Source: Methylobacterium brachiatum (GTDB lineage Bacteria > Pseudomonadota > Alphaproteobacteria > Rhizobiales > Beijerinckiaceae). Taken from it: a stretch of 64,000 nucleotides of DNA. The stretch's first letter is position 1, and each line of letters starts with the position of its first letter. The stretch spans positions 96,754-160,753 of the forward strand of contig NZ_JAJALK010000014.1 of assembly GCF_020523825.1 (NCBI RefSeq), in the 5' to 3' direction. Positions 48,818 through 56,837 of this stretch are shown one piece after another. The notes under the pieces were generated by a model that saw only the letters and a program-made list of their open reading frames with translations, was not told the DNA's origin and did not search any database. A program made the translations under genes and the position numbers.

Positions 48818-49504
48818 ATGACGCGTCGCTACGCCCTCTACTGGCTCCCCGCGCCCGGCTCGGGGCTCGCTGCCTTCGGCAATGCCGTGCTTGGCTACGA
48901 CAACGTCGCCGGCGCCCCGGTCCCGCCTCCGGACGGGCTCGGCGACCTCGCCGCGGTCACCGCGGGGGCCCGGATCTACGGATTCCACGCGACCCTCAAG
49001 GCGCCGATGCGCCTCGCCCCGGCGGCCGAGGAGGCGGACCTTCTCGCGACCGCCCGGGACCTCGCGGCCGGGCACCCGCCGGTTTCGCTCGGCCCGCTGC
49101 GGGTCGCGGCGCTCGGGCCGTTCCTCGCCCTGGTGCCCGAAGCCCCGCCGCCGGCGCTCGGCCTGCTCGCCGCCGAATGCGTCGCCGCCCTCGATCCGCT
49201 GCGGGCGCCGCTCTCGGAGGCCGAGCGCGCCAAGCGCCGCCCGGAGCGCCTCGATCCGCGCGGCCGCGCGCTCCTGGCCCGCTGGGGCTACCCGTATGTC
49301 TTCGAAGCCTTCCGGTTCCACATGACGCTGACCGATGCCCTGCCGGAGCCCGACCGCGCCGCCTGGCTGCGCCGGCTGACCGACGCCTACGCCGCCTCCG
49401 GCCCGGAACCCGTGGTGATCGACGCCGTGTGCCTCCTGTCCCAGGACGGGTCCGAGCCGTTCCGGCTCCTAGCGCGCCTGCCCTTCGGGGGCGCCCATGG
49501 CTGA
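48818..49504 (+). CDS. DUF1045 protein, 2H-phosphoesterase-like, phosphonate-associated
   Basis: A 228-residue protein with the two H-x-T motifs of 2H phosphoesterases: H57-A-T59 in Y-G-F-H-A-T-L-K-A-P and H168-M-T170 in F-H-M-T-L. DUF1045 genes are typically found in phn clusters. Two-H enzymes hydrolyse cyclic phosphates; since no phnP is present in this locus, it may open the 5-phosphoribosyl 1,2-cyclic phosphate made by PhnJ. That is inference. The ATG at 48818 has a GGAGG site. It overlaps the next gene by 8 bp. Confidence 0.85.
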   Translation: MTRRYALYWLPAPGSGLAAFGNAVLGYDNVAGAPVPPPDGLGDLAAVTAGARIYGFHATLKAPMRLAPAAEEADLLATARDLAAGHPPVSLGPLRVAALGPFLALVPEAPPPALGLLAAECVAALDPLRAPLSEAERAKRRPERLDPRGRALLARWGYPYVFEAFRFHMTLTDALPEPDRAAWLRRLTDAYAASGPEPVVIDAVCLLSQDGSEPFRLLARLPFGGAHG

Positions 49505-50129
49505 GCATTATCTGGGCCTCACGCCCGCGATCGACCCGAGCGCCCGGGTCACCGAGTGCCATCTCGGCCGCTACACCGAGGTCGGCGCCCGCACGCGCCT
49601 GACCGAGACCGTCCTCGACGATTATTCCTATATCAGCCAGGACGGCGAGGTGATCTACACCACCATCGGCAAGTTCTGCTCGATCGCGTCCCACGTCCGG
49701 ATCAACCCGGGCAACCACCCGATGGAGCGCGCGAGCCAGGCGCATTTCACCTATCGGGCCCATGCCTACTGGCCGGAGGAGGTGGACGAGGAATCCTTCT
49801 TCGAGCGCCGCCGGTCCAACCCGGTGACCATCGGCCACGATGTCTGGATCGGCCACGGGGTCGTCGTGCTGCCCGGCCGCACCATCGGCACCGGCGCCGT
49901 AATCGGCGCGGGGGCGATCGTGACCCGCGACGTGCCGGCCTACACGATCGTCGTCGGCAACCCGGCCCGGCCGGTGCGCCGCCGCTTTCCCGAGGCGATC
50001 GCCGAGCGCCTGGAACGCCTCGCCTGGTGGGACTGGGACCACGAGCGCCTGCGCCGGGCGCTGCCGGATTTTCGTGCGCTTCCCATCGAGGATTTCCTGG
50101 AGCGGTACACAAGTTGGTCCGGGACATAG
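49497..50129 (+). CDS. Phosphonate-cluster hexapeptide acetyltransferase
   Basis: A 210-residue left-handed beta-helix acyltransferase. Repeats of the I-x-G-x-x-x type occur through V-T-I-G-H-D-V-W-I-G-H-G-V-V-V-L-P-G, with an N-P-G-N-H-P loop that carries a catalytic His candidate. Members of this family sit in phn operons, but the substrate is not known; acetylation of an aminoalkylphosphonate or an antibiotic-like by-product has been discussed for similar genes. It overlaps DUF1045 by 8 bp, so the two are co-translated. Confidence 0.85.
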   Translation: MAEHYLGLTPAIDPSARVTECHLGRYTEVGARTRLTETVLDDYSYISQDGEVIYTTIGKFCSIASHVRINPGNHPMERASQAHFTYRAHAYWPEEVDEESFFERRRSNPVTIGHDVWIGHGVVVLPGRTIGTGAVIGAGAIVTRDVPAYTIVVGNPARPVRRRFPEAIAERLERLAWWDWDHERLRRALPDFRALPIEDFLERYTSWSGT

Positions 50130-50156
50130 AGCACAGCGCTCTGCGCGGCCGCCGCT

Positions 50157-50168
50157 TTGGTGTGCCGA
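50157..50168 (+). promoter_or_regulatory. 12-bp motif shared with the phnD1 leader
   Basis: TTGGTGTGCCGA, repeated exactly at 51156-51167 upstream of phnD1. Both lie about 50-95 bp before a phn gene start on the same strand. It may be a shared promoter or regulator site. Confidence 0.35.
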
Positions 50169-50188
50169 CTAAGTAAATCGGATGGTAT

Positions 50189-50206
50189 TCGTCATCCAAT
50201 CGTCGT
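50189..50206 (+). promoter_or_regulatory. Possible Pho box upstream of phnC
   Basis: Two 7-mers, TCGTCAT and TCGTCGT, in direct repeat with an 11-bp period (4-bp spacer), like PhoB boxes built on CTGTCAT. They lie 46-63 bp before the phnC start. The match is partial. Confidence 0.35.
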
Positions 50207-50251
50207 CGAAGAGGCGTTTAGCTGCGCGCATTCCGCAGCGGATGGACATGA

Positions 50252-51100
50252 ATGCTCGTCGTCGAGGATCTCACGCGTCAGTACGGCGGCCGCCGGGCCG
50301 TGGACGGTGTCTCGTTGCAGATCGAACGCGGGACCTTCGTCGGCGTGATCGGCCGGTCTGGAGCTGGCAAATCGACACTTCTGCGCCTGATCAACCGGCT
50401 TGCCGACCCGAGTTCGGGCCGCATCCTCTATGACGGCCGCGACGTCACCGGCCTGACGGGCCGGGCCCTGCGGGAATGGCGCACCCGCTGCGCCATGATC
50501 TTCCAGCAATTCAATCTGGTCGGCCGGCTGGACGTGATGAACAACGTCCTGATGGGCCGGCTCAGCCATGTGCCGACCCATCGGTCCCTGCTCCGGATGT
50601 GGTCCGACGAGGACCGGGCCATGGCGCTCGCCGCCCTCGAGAGCTTCGACATGGGCGAGTTCGCCGGCCAGCGGGCCGACGGCCTGTCGGGCGGGCAGCA
50701 GCAGCGCGTCGCCATCGCCCGGGCCCTCGTGCAGGAGCCGGAGATCCTGCTGGCCGACGAGCCGGTGGCGTCCCTGGATCCGCGCAACACCCGCCTGGTG
50801 ATGGATGCGCTGGCCGCGGTGAACCGGCGCTACGGCATCACGGTCCTGTGCAACCTGCACTCCCTCGACCTCGCCCGCGCCTATTGCGACCGCCTCGTCG
50901 GGCTCGCCGCCGGCCGGGTGGTGTTCGATGGCGGCCCGTTCGACCTGACCGAGGATGTGGCGCGCCGCCTCTACGGCCTGGAGGCCGGCGAGGTGCTGGA
51001 CGATTCCGCCGTGCGCGAGGCGGAGCAGCGGGCGGCCATGCCGGGGCTCCCGGGCCCCGTGCCGGTCCAGCCCATCCGCGAGGCCGCCATCGGCGCCTGA
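50252..51100 (+). CDS. phnC: Phosphonate ABC transporter ATP-binding protein PhnC
   Basis: A 282-residue ABC ATPase. Walker A is G-R-S-G-A-G-K-S-T at 34-42, the Q-loop F-Q-Q-F-N-L-V-G-R-L is typical of PhnC, the signature is L-S-G-G-Q-Q-Q-R, Walker B is I-L-L-A-D-E-P-V-A-S-L-D, and the switch His is in N-L-H-S. A 30-residue C-terminal tail is family-typical. It energises uptake through PhnE with PhnD as binding protein. First gene of the transporter block, 122 bp behind the acyltransferase gene. Confidence 0.95.
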   Translation: MLVVEDLTRQYGGRRAVDGVSLQIERGTFVGVIGRSGAGKSTLLRLINRLADPSSGRILYDGRDVTGLTGRALREWRTRCAMIFQQFNLVGRLDVMNNVLMGRLSHVPTHRSLLRMWSDEDRAMALAALESFDMGEFAGQRADGLSGGQQQRVAIARALVQEPEILLADEPVASLDPRNTRLVMDALAAVNRRYGITVLCNLHSLDLARAYCDRLVGLAAGRVVFDGGPFDLTEDVARRLYGLEAGEVLDDSAVREAEQRAAMPGLPGPVPVQPIREAAIGA

Positions 51101-51155
51101 GCCGGCGGCGTCGGGACCAAAACGCTAAAAACGACGGGGCGGGGAAGCGCCTGGC

Positions 51156-51167
51156 TTGGTGTGCCGA
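51156..51167 (+). promoter_or_regulatory. 12-bp motif shared with the phnC leader
   Basis: Second copy of TTGGTGTGCCGA (see 50157-50168), about 48 bp before the phnD1 start. Confidence 0.35.
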
Positions 51168-51214
51168 TTGCGGTCGGCCGATCCAGCGCCTGATACGGAT
51201 CTGAGACTCACACG

Positions 51215-52141
51215 ATGATCACCCGACGCACCCTCGCCGCCGCGGCAGCGCTCGCGCTGCTCGGCCTGCCGGCCGCCGCCCAGGACTGGAAGGCCAAGTA
51301 TCCCGAGCTGAGCCTGGGGGTGATCCCCGCGGAGAACGCCAGCGGCACGGCCGACCGTTACGCGCCTCTGACCGCTTACCTGACCAAGGCGCTCGGCGTG
51401 CCGGTGAAGCTGCGGGTCGCCAGCGACTACGCCGCGGTGATCGAGGGCCAGCGCGCCGGCAACATCCAGATCGCGTTCTACGGGGCGGCCTCGCTCGCCC
51501 GTGCCGCGATGACCGGGGTGAAGCTCGAGCCGATGGTGAGCCCGGTGCACGAGACCGGAACCGCGGGCTATTACTCGGTGATCTACGCCCTGGCCTCCAG
51601 CCCGTACAAGACGGTCGAGGACCTCAAGGGCAAGAAGCTCGCCCTGGTCGATCCGAACTCCACCTCCGGCAACCAGGCGCCGCGCTTCTTCCTGAAGCAG
51701 GCTGGCTACGACGTCGACACGCATTTCGGCAAGGCCGTCTATGCCGGGAGCCACGAGAACGCCGTGCTGGCCCTGACCCAGGGCACCGTGGATGCGGCGG
51801 CGAACTTCTGGAACTCCGAGACGGACAGCAATCTCACGCGCATGCTCACCAAGGGCGTCGTCAAGGACGCCGCCGGCAAGCCGATGCAGAAGTCGGACTT
51901 CCGCATCGTGTTCAAGTCCGGCGCCCTGCCCGGGGACGCTTACGCCGTGCTGGCCACCCTGCCCGACGACCTGAAGGCCAGGATCCGCCAGGCCTTCGTC
52001 GATCTGCCCAAGGCCGACACGGCGGCGTTCAACCGGCTCTCCGACGGCAAGGATCTCGGCGTCACCCCGGTGACGCTCAAGGACTACCAGCCGGTCATGG
52101 ACATGCTGAAGGCCAACGACGAGCAGCGCAAACGCTCCTGA
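51215..52141 (+). CDS. phnD: Phosphonate-binding protein PhnD, copy 1
   Basis: A 308-residue periplasmic binding protein with a signal peptide (basic T-R-R, Ala/Leu core, A-A-A-Q cleavage near 22). PhnD-family marks are Y-A-P-L-T-A-Y-L, V-A-S-D-Y-A-A-V-I-E-G-Q, F-Y-G-A-A-S-L-A-R-A, and D-P-N-S-T-S-G-N, which forms part of the phosphonate pocket. It delivers phosphonate to PhnE. It differs from copy 2 in the pocket-proximal segment (G-A-A-S-L versus G-P-A-S-F), so specificity may differ. Confidence 0.93.
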   Translation: MITRRTLAAAAALALLGLPAAAQDWKAKYPELSLGVIPAENASGTADRYAPLTAYLTKALGVPVKLRVASDYAAVIEGQRAGNIQIAFYGAASLARAAMTGVKLEPMVSPVHETGTAGYYSVIYALASSPYKTVEDLKGKKLALVDPNSTSGNQAPRFFLKQAGYDVDTHFGKAVYAGSHENAVLALTQGTVDAAANFWNSETDSNLTRMLTKGVVKDAAGKPMQKSDFRIVFKSGALPGDAYAVLATLPDDLKARIRQAFVDLPKADTAAFNRLSDGKDLGVTPVTLKDYQPVMDMLKANDEQRKRS

Positions 52142-52244
52142 TCCCGGCTTTCACCCGGTTCGCGCCGCGTTGCGGGCGCCACCGCCTCACCACCGGCATG
52201 CCGCCGCCCGGCGGCCGGCCGATCCATCACCCGAGGACCACACG

Positions 52245-53174
52245 ATGATCACCCGACGCACCCTCGCCGCCGCGGCCGCGGCGCTCGCCCTCCTCGGCCT
52301 GCCGGCCGCCGCCCAGGACTGGAAGGCCAAGTATCCCGAACTGACCCTGGCGGTCATCCCGATGGAGAATGCCAGCGGCACCAACGACCGCTACGCCCCT
52401 CTGGCGAACTACCTGAGCAAGGCGGTCGGCATGCCGGTGAAGCTGCGGGTCGCCAGCGACTACGCCGCCGTGATCGAGGGCCAGCGGGCCGGCAACATCC
52501 ACATCGCGTTTTACGGGCCGGCTTCCTTCGCCCGGGCCGTGATGACCGGCGTGAAGGTCGATCCGATGGTGAACCCGCAGCACGAGACCGGCGCGTCGGG
52601 CTATTACTCGGTGATCTACACGCTGGCCTCTAGCCCGTACAAGACGATCGAAGACCTCAAGGGCAAGAACCTCGCCCTGGTCGATCCGAACTCCACCTCC
52701 GGCAACCAAGCGCCGCGCTTCTTCCTGAAGCGGGCCGGCTTCGACGTGGACAAGCATTTCGCCAAGGCGGTGTTTGCCGGCAGCCACGAGAATGCCGTCC
52801 TGGCCCTGACCCAGGGCACCGTCGACGCCGCCGCGAACCTGTGGAACTCCGAGACCGACTCGATCGTGACCCGCATGATCACGAAGGGCATGCTGAAGAA
52901 GCCCGACGGCACGCCGATGCAGAAGTCGGATTTACGGGTGGTGTTCAAGTCCGACTTCCTGCCGGAGGGCCCCTATGCCGTGCTGGCGAGCCTGCCGGAT
53001 GACCTGAAGGCCAAGATCCGCCAGGCCTTCCTCGACATGCCGACCGCCGACAAGGCGGCGTTCGACAAGCTGTCCGACGGCAAGGATCTCAGCCTCACCC
53101 CGGTGACGCTCAAGGATTACCAGCCGATCATCGACATGCTGAAGTTCAACGACGAGCAGCGCAAGAAGTCCTGA
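52245..53174 (+). CDS. phnD: Phosphonate-binding protein PhnD, copy 2
   Basis: A 309-residue paralogue of the preceding gene, very similar throughout and with an almost identical signal peptide; even the bases around the start are conserved. It keeps V-A-S-D-Y-A-A-V-I-E-G-Q and D-P-N-S-T-S-G-N. Differences cluster around Y-G-P-A-S-F-A-R-A and in the second half. The ATG at 52245 is fixed by comparison with copy 1; an upstream in-frame start would add a non-signal leader. It arose by tandem duplication. Confidence 0.93.
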   Translation: MITRRTLAAAAAALALLGLPAAAQDWKAKYPELTLAVIPMENASGTNDRYAPLANYLSKAVGMPVKLRVASDYAAVIEGQRAGNIHIAFYGPASFARAVMTGVKVDPMVNPQHETGASGYYSVIYTLASSPYKTIEDLKGKNLALVDPNSTSGNQAPRFFLKRAGFDVDKHFAKAVFAGSHENAVLALTQGTVDAAANLWNSETDSIVTRMITKGMLKKPDGTPMQKSDLRVVFKSDFLPEGPYAVLASLPDDLKAKIRQAFLDMPTADKAAFDKLSDGKDLSLTPVTLKDYQPIIDMLKFNDEQRKKS

Positions 53175-53199
53175 TCGCAAGCCTGATCGGACCCCCGCC

Positions 53200-54081
53200 T
53201 TGCGCGGCCTGACACCCCTGCCGCCGGAGCGGGAAGCCGCCCTCTCCGGCCTGTACGCGGCGGCGAGCGGCGCCGCCCGCCGCCGCACGCTCGCGAGCTT
53301 CGCCGTCGTGGCGGTGCTGGCGCTGCTCGCGGCCCTCGCCGCCGAAGTGCGGCCGCTGGTCTTCGCCGAGAATATCGGCAAGTTCACCGCCTATCTCGCG
53401 CAGATCTGGCCGCCGGTCGGTCTCGAGCATCCGCTCGAGGATGTGCGCGCCTGGTACTGGGGCCTGCCCAAATGGCTCGCCCTGCTCGGCGAGACCGTGC
53501 TGATGGCCTATCTCGGCACCTTGCTCGGCGGACTCGCGGGCTTCGCCCTCAGCTTCGTGGCCGCCGCCAACCTGGTACGGTCGCCCACGGTGCGTTTCGT
53601 CGCCAAACGCTTCCTGGAGGTGTGCCGCACGATTCCCGACGTGGTGTTCGCGCTGCTGTTCGTCATCGCCTTCGGGCTCGGCCCGATGGTCGGCGTGCTG
53701 GCCCTGGCGGTCCACACCACGGGCGCGCTCGGCAAGCTGTTCTCCGAGGTGGTCGAGAATATCGACATGCGCCCGGTCGAGGGCCTGTCGGCCTCGGGGG
53801 CCAGCTGGATCGAGACCGTGCGCTTCGCCGTGCTGCCGCAGGTCCTGTCGAACTTCGCCTCCTACGCGCTGCTGCGCTTCGAGATCAACGTTCGCGGGGC
53901 GGCGGTGCTGGGCTTCGTCGGCGCCGGCGGCATCGGGCAGGAGTTTCTGGCCGCGATCCGCAACTTCTACTACGCGGATGTCAGCGCGATCCTCGGCCTG
54001 ATCATCCTCACCGTCATCGGCATCGACCTCGCCACCGAGCAGGTCCGCCACCGGCTGACCGGCACCGAGGAGGCCCGATGA
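53200..54081 (+). CDS. phnE: Phosphonate ABC transporter permease PhnE, copy 1
   Basis: A 293-residue permease with about six helices. The cytoplasmic EAA-like loop is V-E-G-L-S-A-S-G-A-S-W-I-E-T-V-R-F, followed by G-F-V-G-A-G-G-I-G. R-T-I-P-D-V-V-F-A-L is the family's helix start. TTG at 53200 is the only reasonable start; no ATG is in frame nearby. It overlaps copy 2 by four bases. Confidence 0.92.
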   Translation: MRGLTPLPPEREAALSGLYAAASGAARRRTLASFAVVAVLALLAALAAEVRPLVFAENIGKFTAYLAQIWPPVGLEHPLEDVRAWYWGLPKWLALLGETVLMAYLGTLLGGLAGFALSFVAAANLVRSPTVRFVAKRFLEVCRTIPDVVFALLFVIAFGLGPMVGVLALAVHTTGALGKLFSEVVENIDMRPVEGLSASGASWIETVRFAVLPQVLSNFASYALLRFEINVRGAAVLGFVGAGGIGQEFLAAIRNFYYADVSAILGLIILTVIGIDLATEQVRHRLTGTEEAR

Positions 54082-54947
54082 GCAAGGCCCGCTCCGAAAC
54101 CCTGCGGGCCGAGGCTCGGGCCGAGCTCGCGCGCCTGCGCGCCCGCTACCCGGCGCAGTTCCGGACGGATTGGCCCGCGCGCCTGCGCGCCGCGCTGCTT
54201 CTCGGCGGCCTGATCGGGCTGGCCGGCTTCGGCGCCTGGCAGTTCGAGATGTCGCCCGCGCGCCTCCTCTACGGGCTCGGGCGCCTCGGCTCCTTCGCGC
54301 TGCTGATGCTGCCGCCATCGCCGGAGGGGCATCTCGGCACCTTTGTGCACGCCCTGGGCGAGACGCTGGGCATCGCCTTCCTGGGCACCCTGACGGCGGC
54401 GATCCTGGCCTTCCCGGTGGCGCTGCTCGCCGCCCGCAACGTCGTGCCCAACCCGTTCGCGCATTTCGCCGTGCGCCGGGGCCTCGACGTGATGCGCTCG
54501 GTCGACGTGCTGATCTGGGCGCTGATCTGGATCAACGTCGTTGGCCTCGGCCCCTTCGCGGGGATGCTCGCCATCGCGTGCTCGGATTTCGGCGCGTTCG
54601 GCAAGCTGTTCTCCGAGGCGATCGAGACCTGCGACCGGCGACCGGGCGAGGGCGTCGTCGCCTCGGGCGGCTCGGCCCTGCACCGCATCCGCTTCGGGCT
54701 GATCCCCGGGGTGCTGCCGGTGCTGGCGAGCCAGGTGCTGTATTTCTTCGAATCGAACACCCGCTCGGCCACGATCATCGGCATCGTCGGGGCGGGCGGC
54801 ATCGGCCAGTACCTCACCGAGCTGATCCGCGTCCTGGAGCTGCAGCAGGTCGCGTTCCTGGTGCTGATGATCCTCGCCACCGTGGCGGCGATCGACTGGG
54901 TCTCGACCCGCCTGCGCCGGGCGATCATCGGGCCGGCGGCGCGCTGA
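54078..54947 (+). CDS. phnE: Phosphonate ABC transporter permease PhnE, copy 2
   Basis: A 289-residue permease, paralogous to copy 1. A charged N-terminus (E-A-R-A-E-L-A-R-L-R-A-R-Y) precedes the helices. The EAA loop reads G-E-G-V-V-A-S-G-G-S-A-L-H-R-I-R-F and is followed by G-I-V-G-A-G-G-I-G. M-R-S-V-D-V-L-I-W-A-L replaces the R-T-I-P-D segment. The ATG at 54078 overlaps the copy 1 stop (ATGA). The two probably form the heterodimeric channel. It converges on phnF. Confidence 0.92.
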   Translation: MSKARSETLRAEARAELARLRARYPAQFRTDWPARLRAALLLGGLIGLAGFGAWQFEMSPARLLYGLGRLGSFALLMLPPSPEGHLGTFVHALGETLGIAFLGTLTAAILAFPVALLAARNVVPNPFAHFAVRRGLDVMRSVDVLIWALIWINVVGLGPFAGMLAIACSDFGAFGKLFSEAIETCDRRPGEGVVASGGSALHRIRFGLIPGVLPVLASQVLYFFESNTRSATIIGIVGAGGIGQYLTELIRVLELQQVAFLVLMILATVAAIDWVSTRLRRAIIGPAAR

Positions 54948-54953
54948 GCGATT

Positions 54954-55697
54954 TCAGCCGCCGATCACCAGTTCGACCCGGTCTGCGGCGAACAGCGTGC
55001 GGTTCGCCTGGATCGGCACGCCCGCGGAGTCGATGTTGACGCTCGACACCACCATGACCACCCGCCCGGGGGCGATGTCGAGGCGCTCCGCCTCCTGGGC
55101 ATCGGCCGGGCGGGCGCGGATCCGCGTCGAGAGCCGGGTGTAATCGTGGACCCCGCAGGCCGCGAAGGCGCGGGTGATCGAGCCGCGCTCGGCGTAAGCC
55201 GCGGCGAAGCCGGAAAAGCGCGGCAGGGGCAGCCAGGTCTGCGCGGTCGAGATCGGGGCATCGTCCGCCCGGTGGATCGTCAGCAATTCGAGGATCGGCG
55301 CGCCCGGCTCGATCGCCAGCGCCGCCGCCTGTTTGGGGCCGGCCGGGACGGTGGCCGAGGCGAGCAGGTCGCCCCAGGCCTCGCGCCCGGCCCCGGTGAC
55401 GATCTCGGAGAAGCGGGTGCGCGGGCCGATCGGGTAGGCGAGCGGCGCCTCCTCCACGAAGGTGCCGCGCCCCTGGCTGGCGCGCACGAGGCCGCCCTCG
55501 GCCAGGGCGGCGAGCGCCCGCCGCACCGTGTGCCGGTTGACCGCGAAGCGCGCAGCGAGCGCCGCCTCGGTCGGCATCTGCTGGCCCGGCGCGTAACGCC
55601 CGGCCGCGATATCGGCGGTCAGCGCGTCGGCGATCTGCCGCCACGCCGTCAGCCCCTCTCCCCGGACGAGGCCGGGCGCCTGCTCCTGTGCATCCAT
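54954..55697 (-). CDS. phnF: GntR/HutC family regulator PhnF
   Basis: A 247-residue repressor-type protein. The N-terminal winged helix has W-R-Q-I-A-D-A-L, G-Q-Q-M-P-T-E-A-A-L-A-A-R-F and N-R-H-T-V-R-R-A-L-A-A-L, as in PhnF. A UTRA ligand-binding domain follows (I-L-E-L-L-T-I-H-R-A-D, then T-R-L-S-T-R-I-R-A-R). It is divergent from phnG and probably controls both phnG and itself via the operator at 55734-55755. ATG 55697 is used; TTG 55709 is possible. Confidence 0.9.
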   Translation of the reverse strand: MDAQEQAPGLVRGEGLTAWRQIADALTADIAAGRYAPGQQMPTEAALAARFAVNRHTVRRALAALAEGGLVRASQGRGTFVEEAPLAYPIGPRTRFSEIVTGAGREAWGDLLASATVPAGPKQAAALAIEPGAPILELLTIHRADDAPISTAQTWLPLPRFSGFAAAYAERGSITRAFAACGVHDYTRLSTRIRARPADAQEAERLDIAPGRVVMVVSSVNIDSAGVPIQANRTLFAADRVELVIGG

Positions 55698-55733
55698 CCT
55701 GTCATCCAAACTTCATTTGCGCCCGGCACGCTA

Positions 55734-55755
55734 GTTGTCTACACGACTAGACAAC
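55734..55755. promoter_or_regulatory. Probable PhnF operator
   Basis: An 8-bp inverted repeat, GTTGTCTA-N6-TAGACAAC, between divergent phnF and phnG. It contains a GT-x-TA-x-AC element (GTCTACAC), the core recognised by HutC-subfamily GntR proteins. Confidence 0.6.
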
Positions 55756-55776
55756 AGCTCGACAGAGGGATTCGCG

Positions 55777-56244
55777 ATGGCGACGAGCCCGCTTCACCAA
55801 GGCCGGGATGAGAGTGCGGCCCGCCGGGCCGTGATGGCGCTCTGCGCCGATGCGAGCCGGGACGACCTCGACGCCGCCTTGCAGACCCTCGCAGCCCCGC
55901 CCATCGAGGATCTGCGCCCGCCCGAGACCGGGCTGGTGATGGCCACGGGCCGAATCGGCGGCGACGGGCGGCCGTTCAATCTCGGCGAGGTCAGCGTGAC
56001 CCGGGCGGCGATCCGGCTCCCCGACGGGGCCACCGGCTTCGCCTACCATCTCGGCCGCGACCGCATGAAGGCGCGGCTCGCCGCCACCCTCGACGCGCTC
56101 TGGCAGGATCCGTCCCGCCGCGCCCGGGTCGAGGACGCGCTCCGGTCCGCTGCCGAGAAGGCCGAGGCCGCCCGCCATCGGGCGGCCCGTCGCACCGCCG
56201 CCACCCGCGTCGATTTCCTGACGCTGGCCCGCGGGGAGGATTGA
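55777..56244 (+). CDS. phnG: C-P lyase complex subunit PhnG
   Basis: A 155-residue subunit of the PhnGHIJ core, needed with PhnI, PhnH and PhnL to attach phosphonate to the ribose of ATP. Family parts are R-R-A-V-M-A-L-C-A-D-A, P-E-T-G-L-V-M-A-T-G-R-I-G-G-D-G-R-P-F-N-L-G-E-V-S-V-T-R, and G-Y/F-A-Y-H-L-G-R-D. AGAGGGA is a good ribosome binding site for ATG 55777; the upstream in-frame GTG would run over the operator. Confidence 0.95.
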   Translation: MATSPLHQGRDESAARRAVMALCADASRDDLDAALQTLAAPPIEDLRPPETGLVMATGRIGGDGRPFNLGEVSVTRAAIRLPDGATGFAYHLGRDRMKARLAATLDALWQDPSRRARVEDALRSAAEKAEAARHRAARRTAATRVDFLTLARGED

Positions 56245-56246
56245 GC

Positions 56247-56834
56247 ATGCTCGCACCCGGCTTCGCCGATCCGGTCCACGACGCGCAGGGGACGTTCCGC
56301 GCCGTGATGGACGCGCTCGCCCGCCCGGGCCTGCCCCGGCGCCTCGAGGCCGGGCTGGAACCCCCGGCGCCGCTGACCCCGGAACTCGCCGCCATCGCGC
56401 TGGCGCTCACCGATGCCGACACGCCGGTCTGGCTCGATGCCGGCCTCGCGGCCGCGCCCGAGGTCGCCGCCTATCTGCGCTTCCACACCGGGGCGCCGCT
56501 CACCGACGACCCGGCCCGGGCGGCCTTCGCGCTGATCCGCGATCCGGCCCGATGCCCGCCGTTCGTCCGCTTCGCGCCGGGCACGCCGGCCTATCCCGAC
56601 ACCTCGACCACCCTGGTGCTGGCTCTGGACACGATCACGGCCGGGGAGGGGCTGCGTCTCACCGGTCCCGGGATCGACGGTACGACGCGGATCGCGCTCG
56701 CGCCCCTGCCGGAGCGGTTCGTCGGGCAGCTGGCCGAGAACCGCGCCGGGTTCCCCCTGGGAATCGACCTGATCCTCACCGCCCCCGGCCGCGTCGCCGG
56801 CCTCCCGCGCTCCACCGCCGTCACGGAGAGCTGA
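56247..56834 (+). CDS. phnH: C-P lyase complex subunit PhnH
   Basis: A 195-residue core subunit. It shows G-F-A-D-P-V-H-D-A-Q-G-T-F-R-A-V-M-D-A-L-A-R-P-G at the N-terminus, L-T-D-A-D-T-P-V-W, and P-L-G-I-D-L-I-L at the end. A GGGGAGGA site fits ATG 56247; TTG 56241 is possible but closer to the site than usual. Two bases separate it from phnG, so the pair is coupled. Confidence 0.94.
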   Translation: MLAPGFADPVHDAQGTFRAVMDALARPGLPRRLEAGLEPPAPLTPELAAIALALTDADTPVWLDAGLAAAPEVAAYLRFHTGAPLTDDPARAAFALIRDPARCPPFVRFAPGTPAYPDTSTTLVLALDTITAGEGLRLTGPGIDGTTRIALAPLPERFVGQLAENRAGFPLGIDLILTAPGRVAGLPRSTAVTES

Positions 56835-56837
56835 CCG

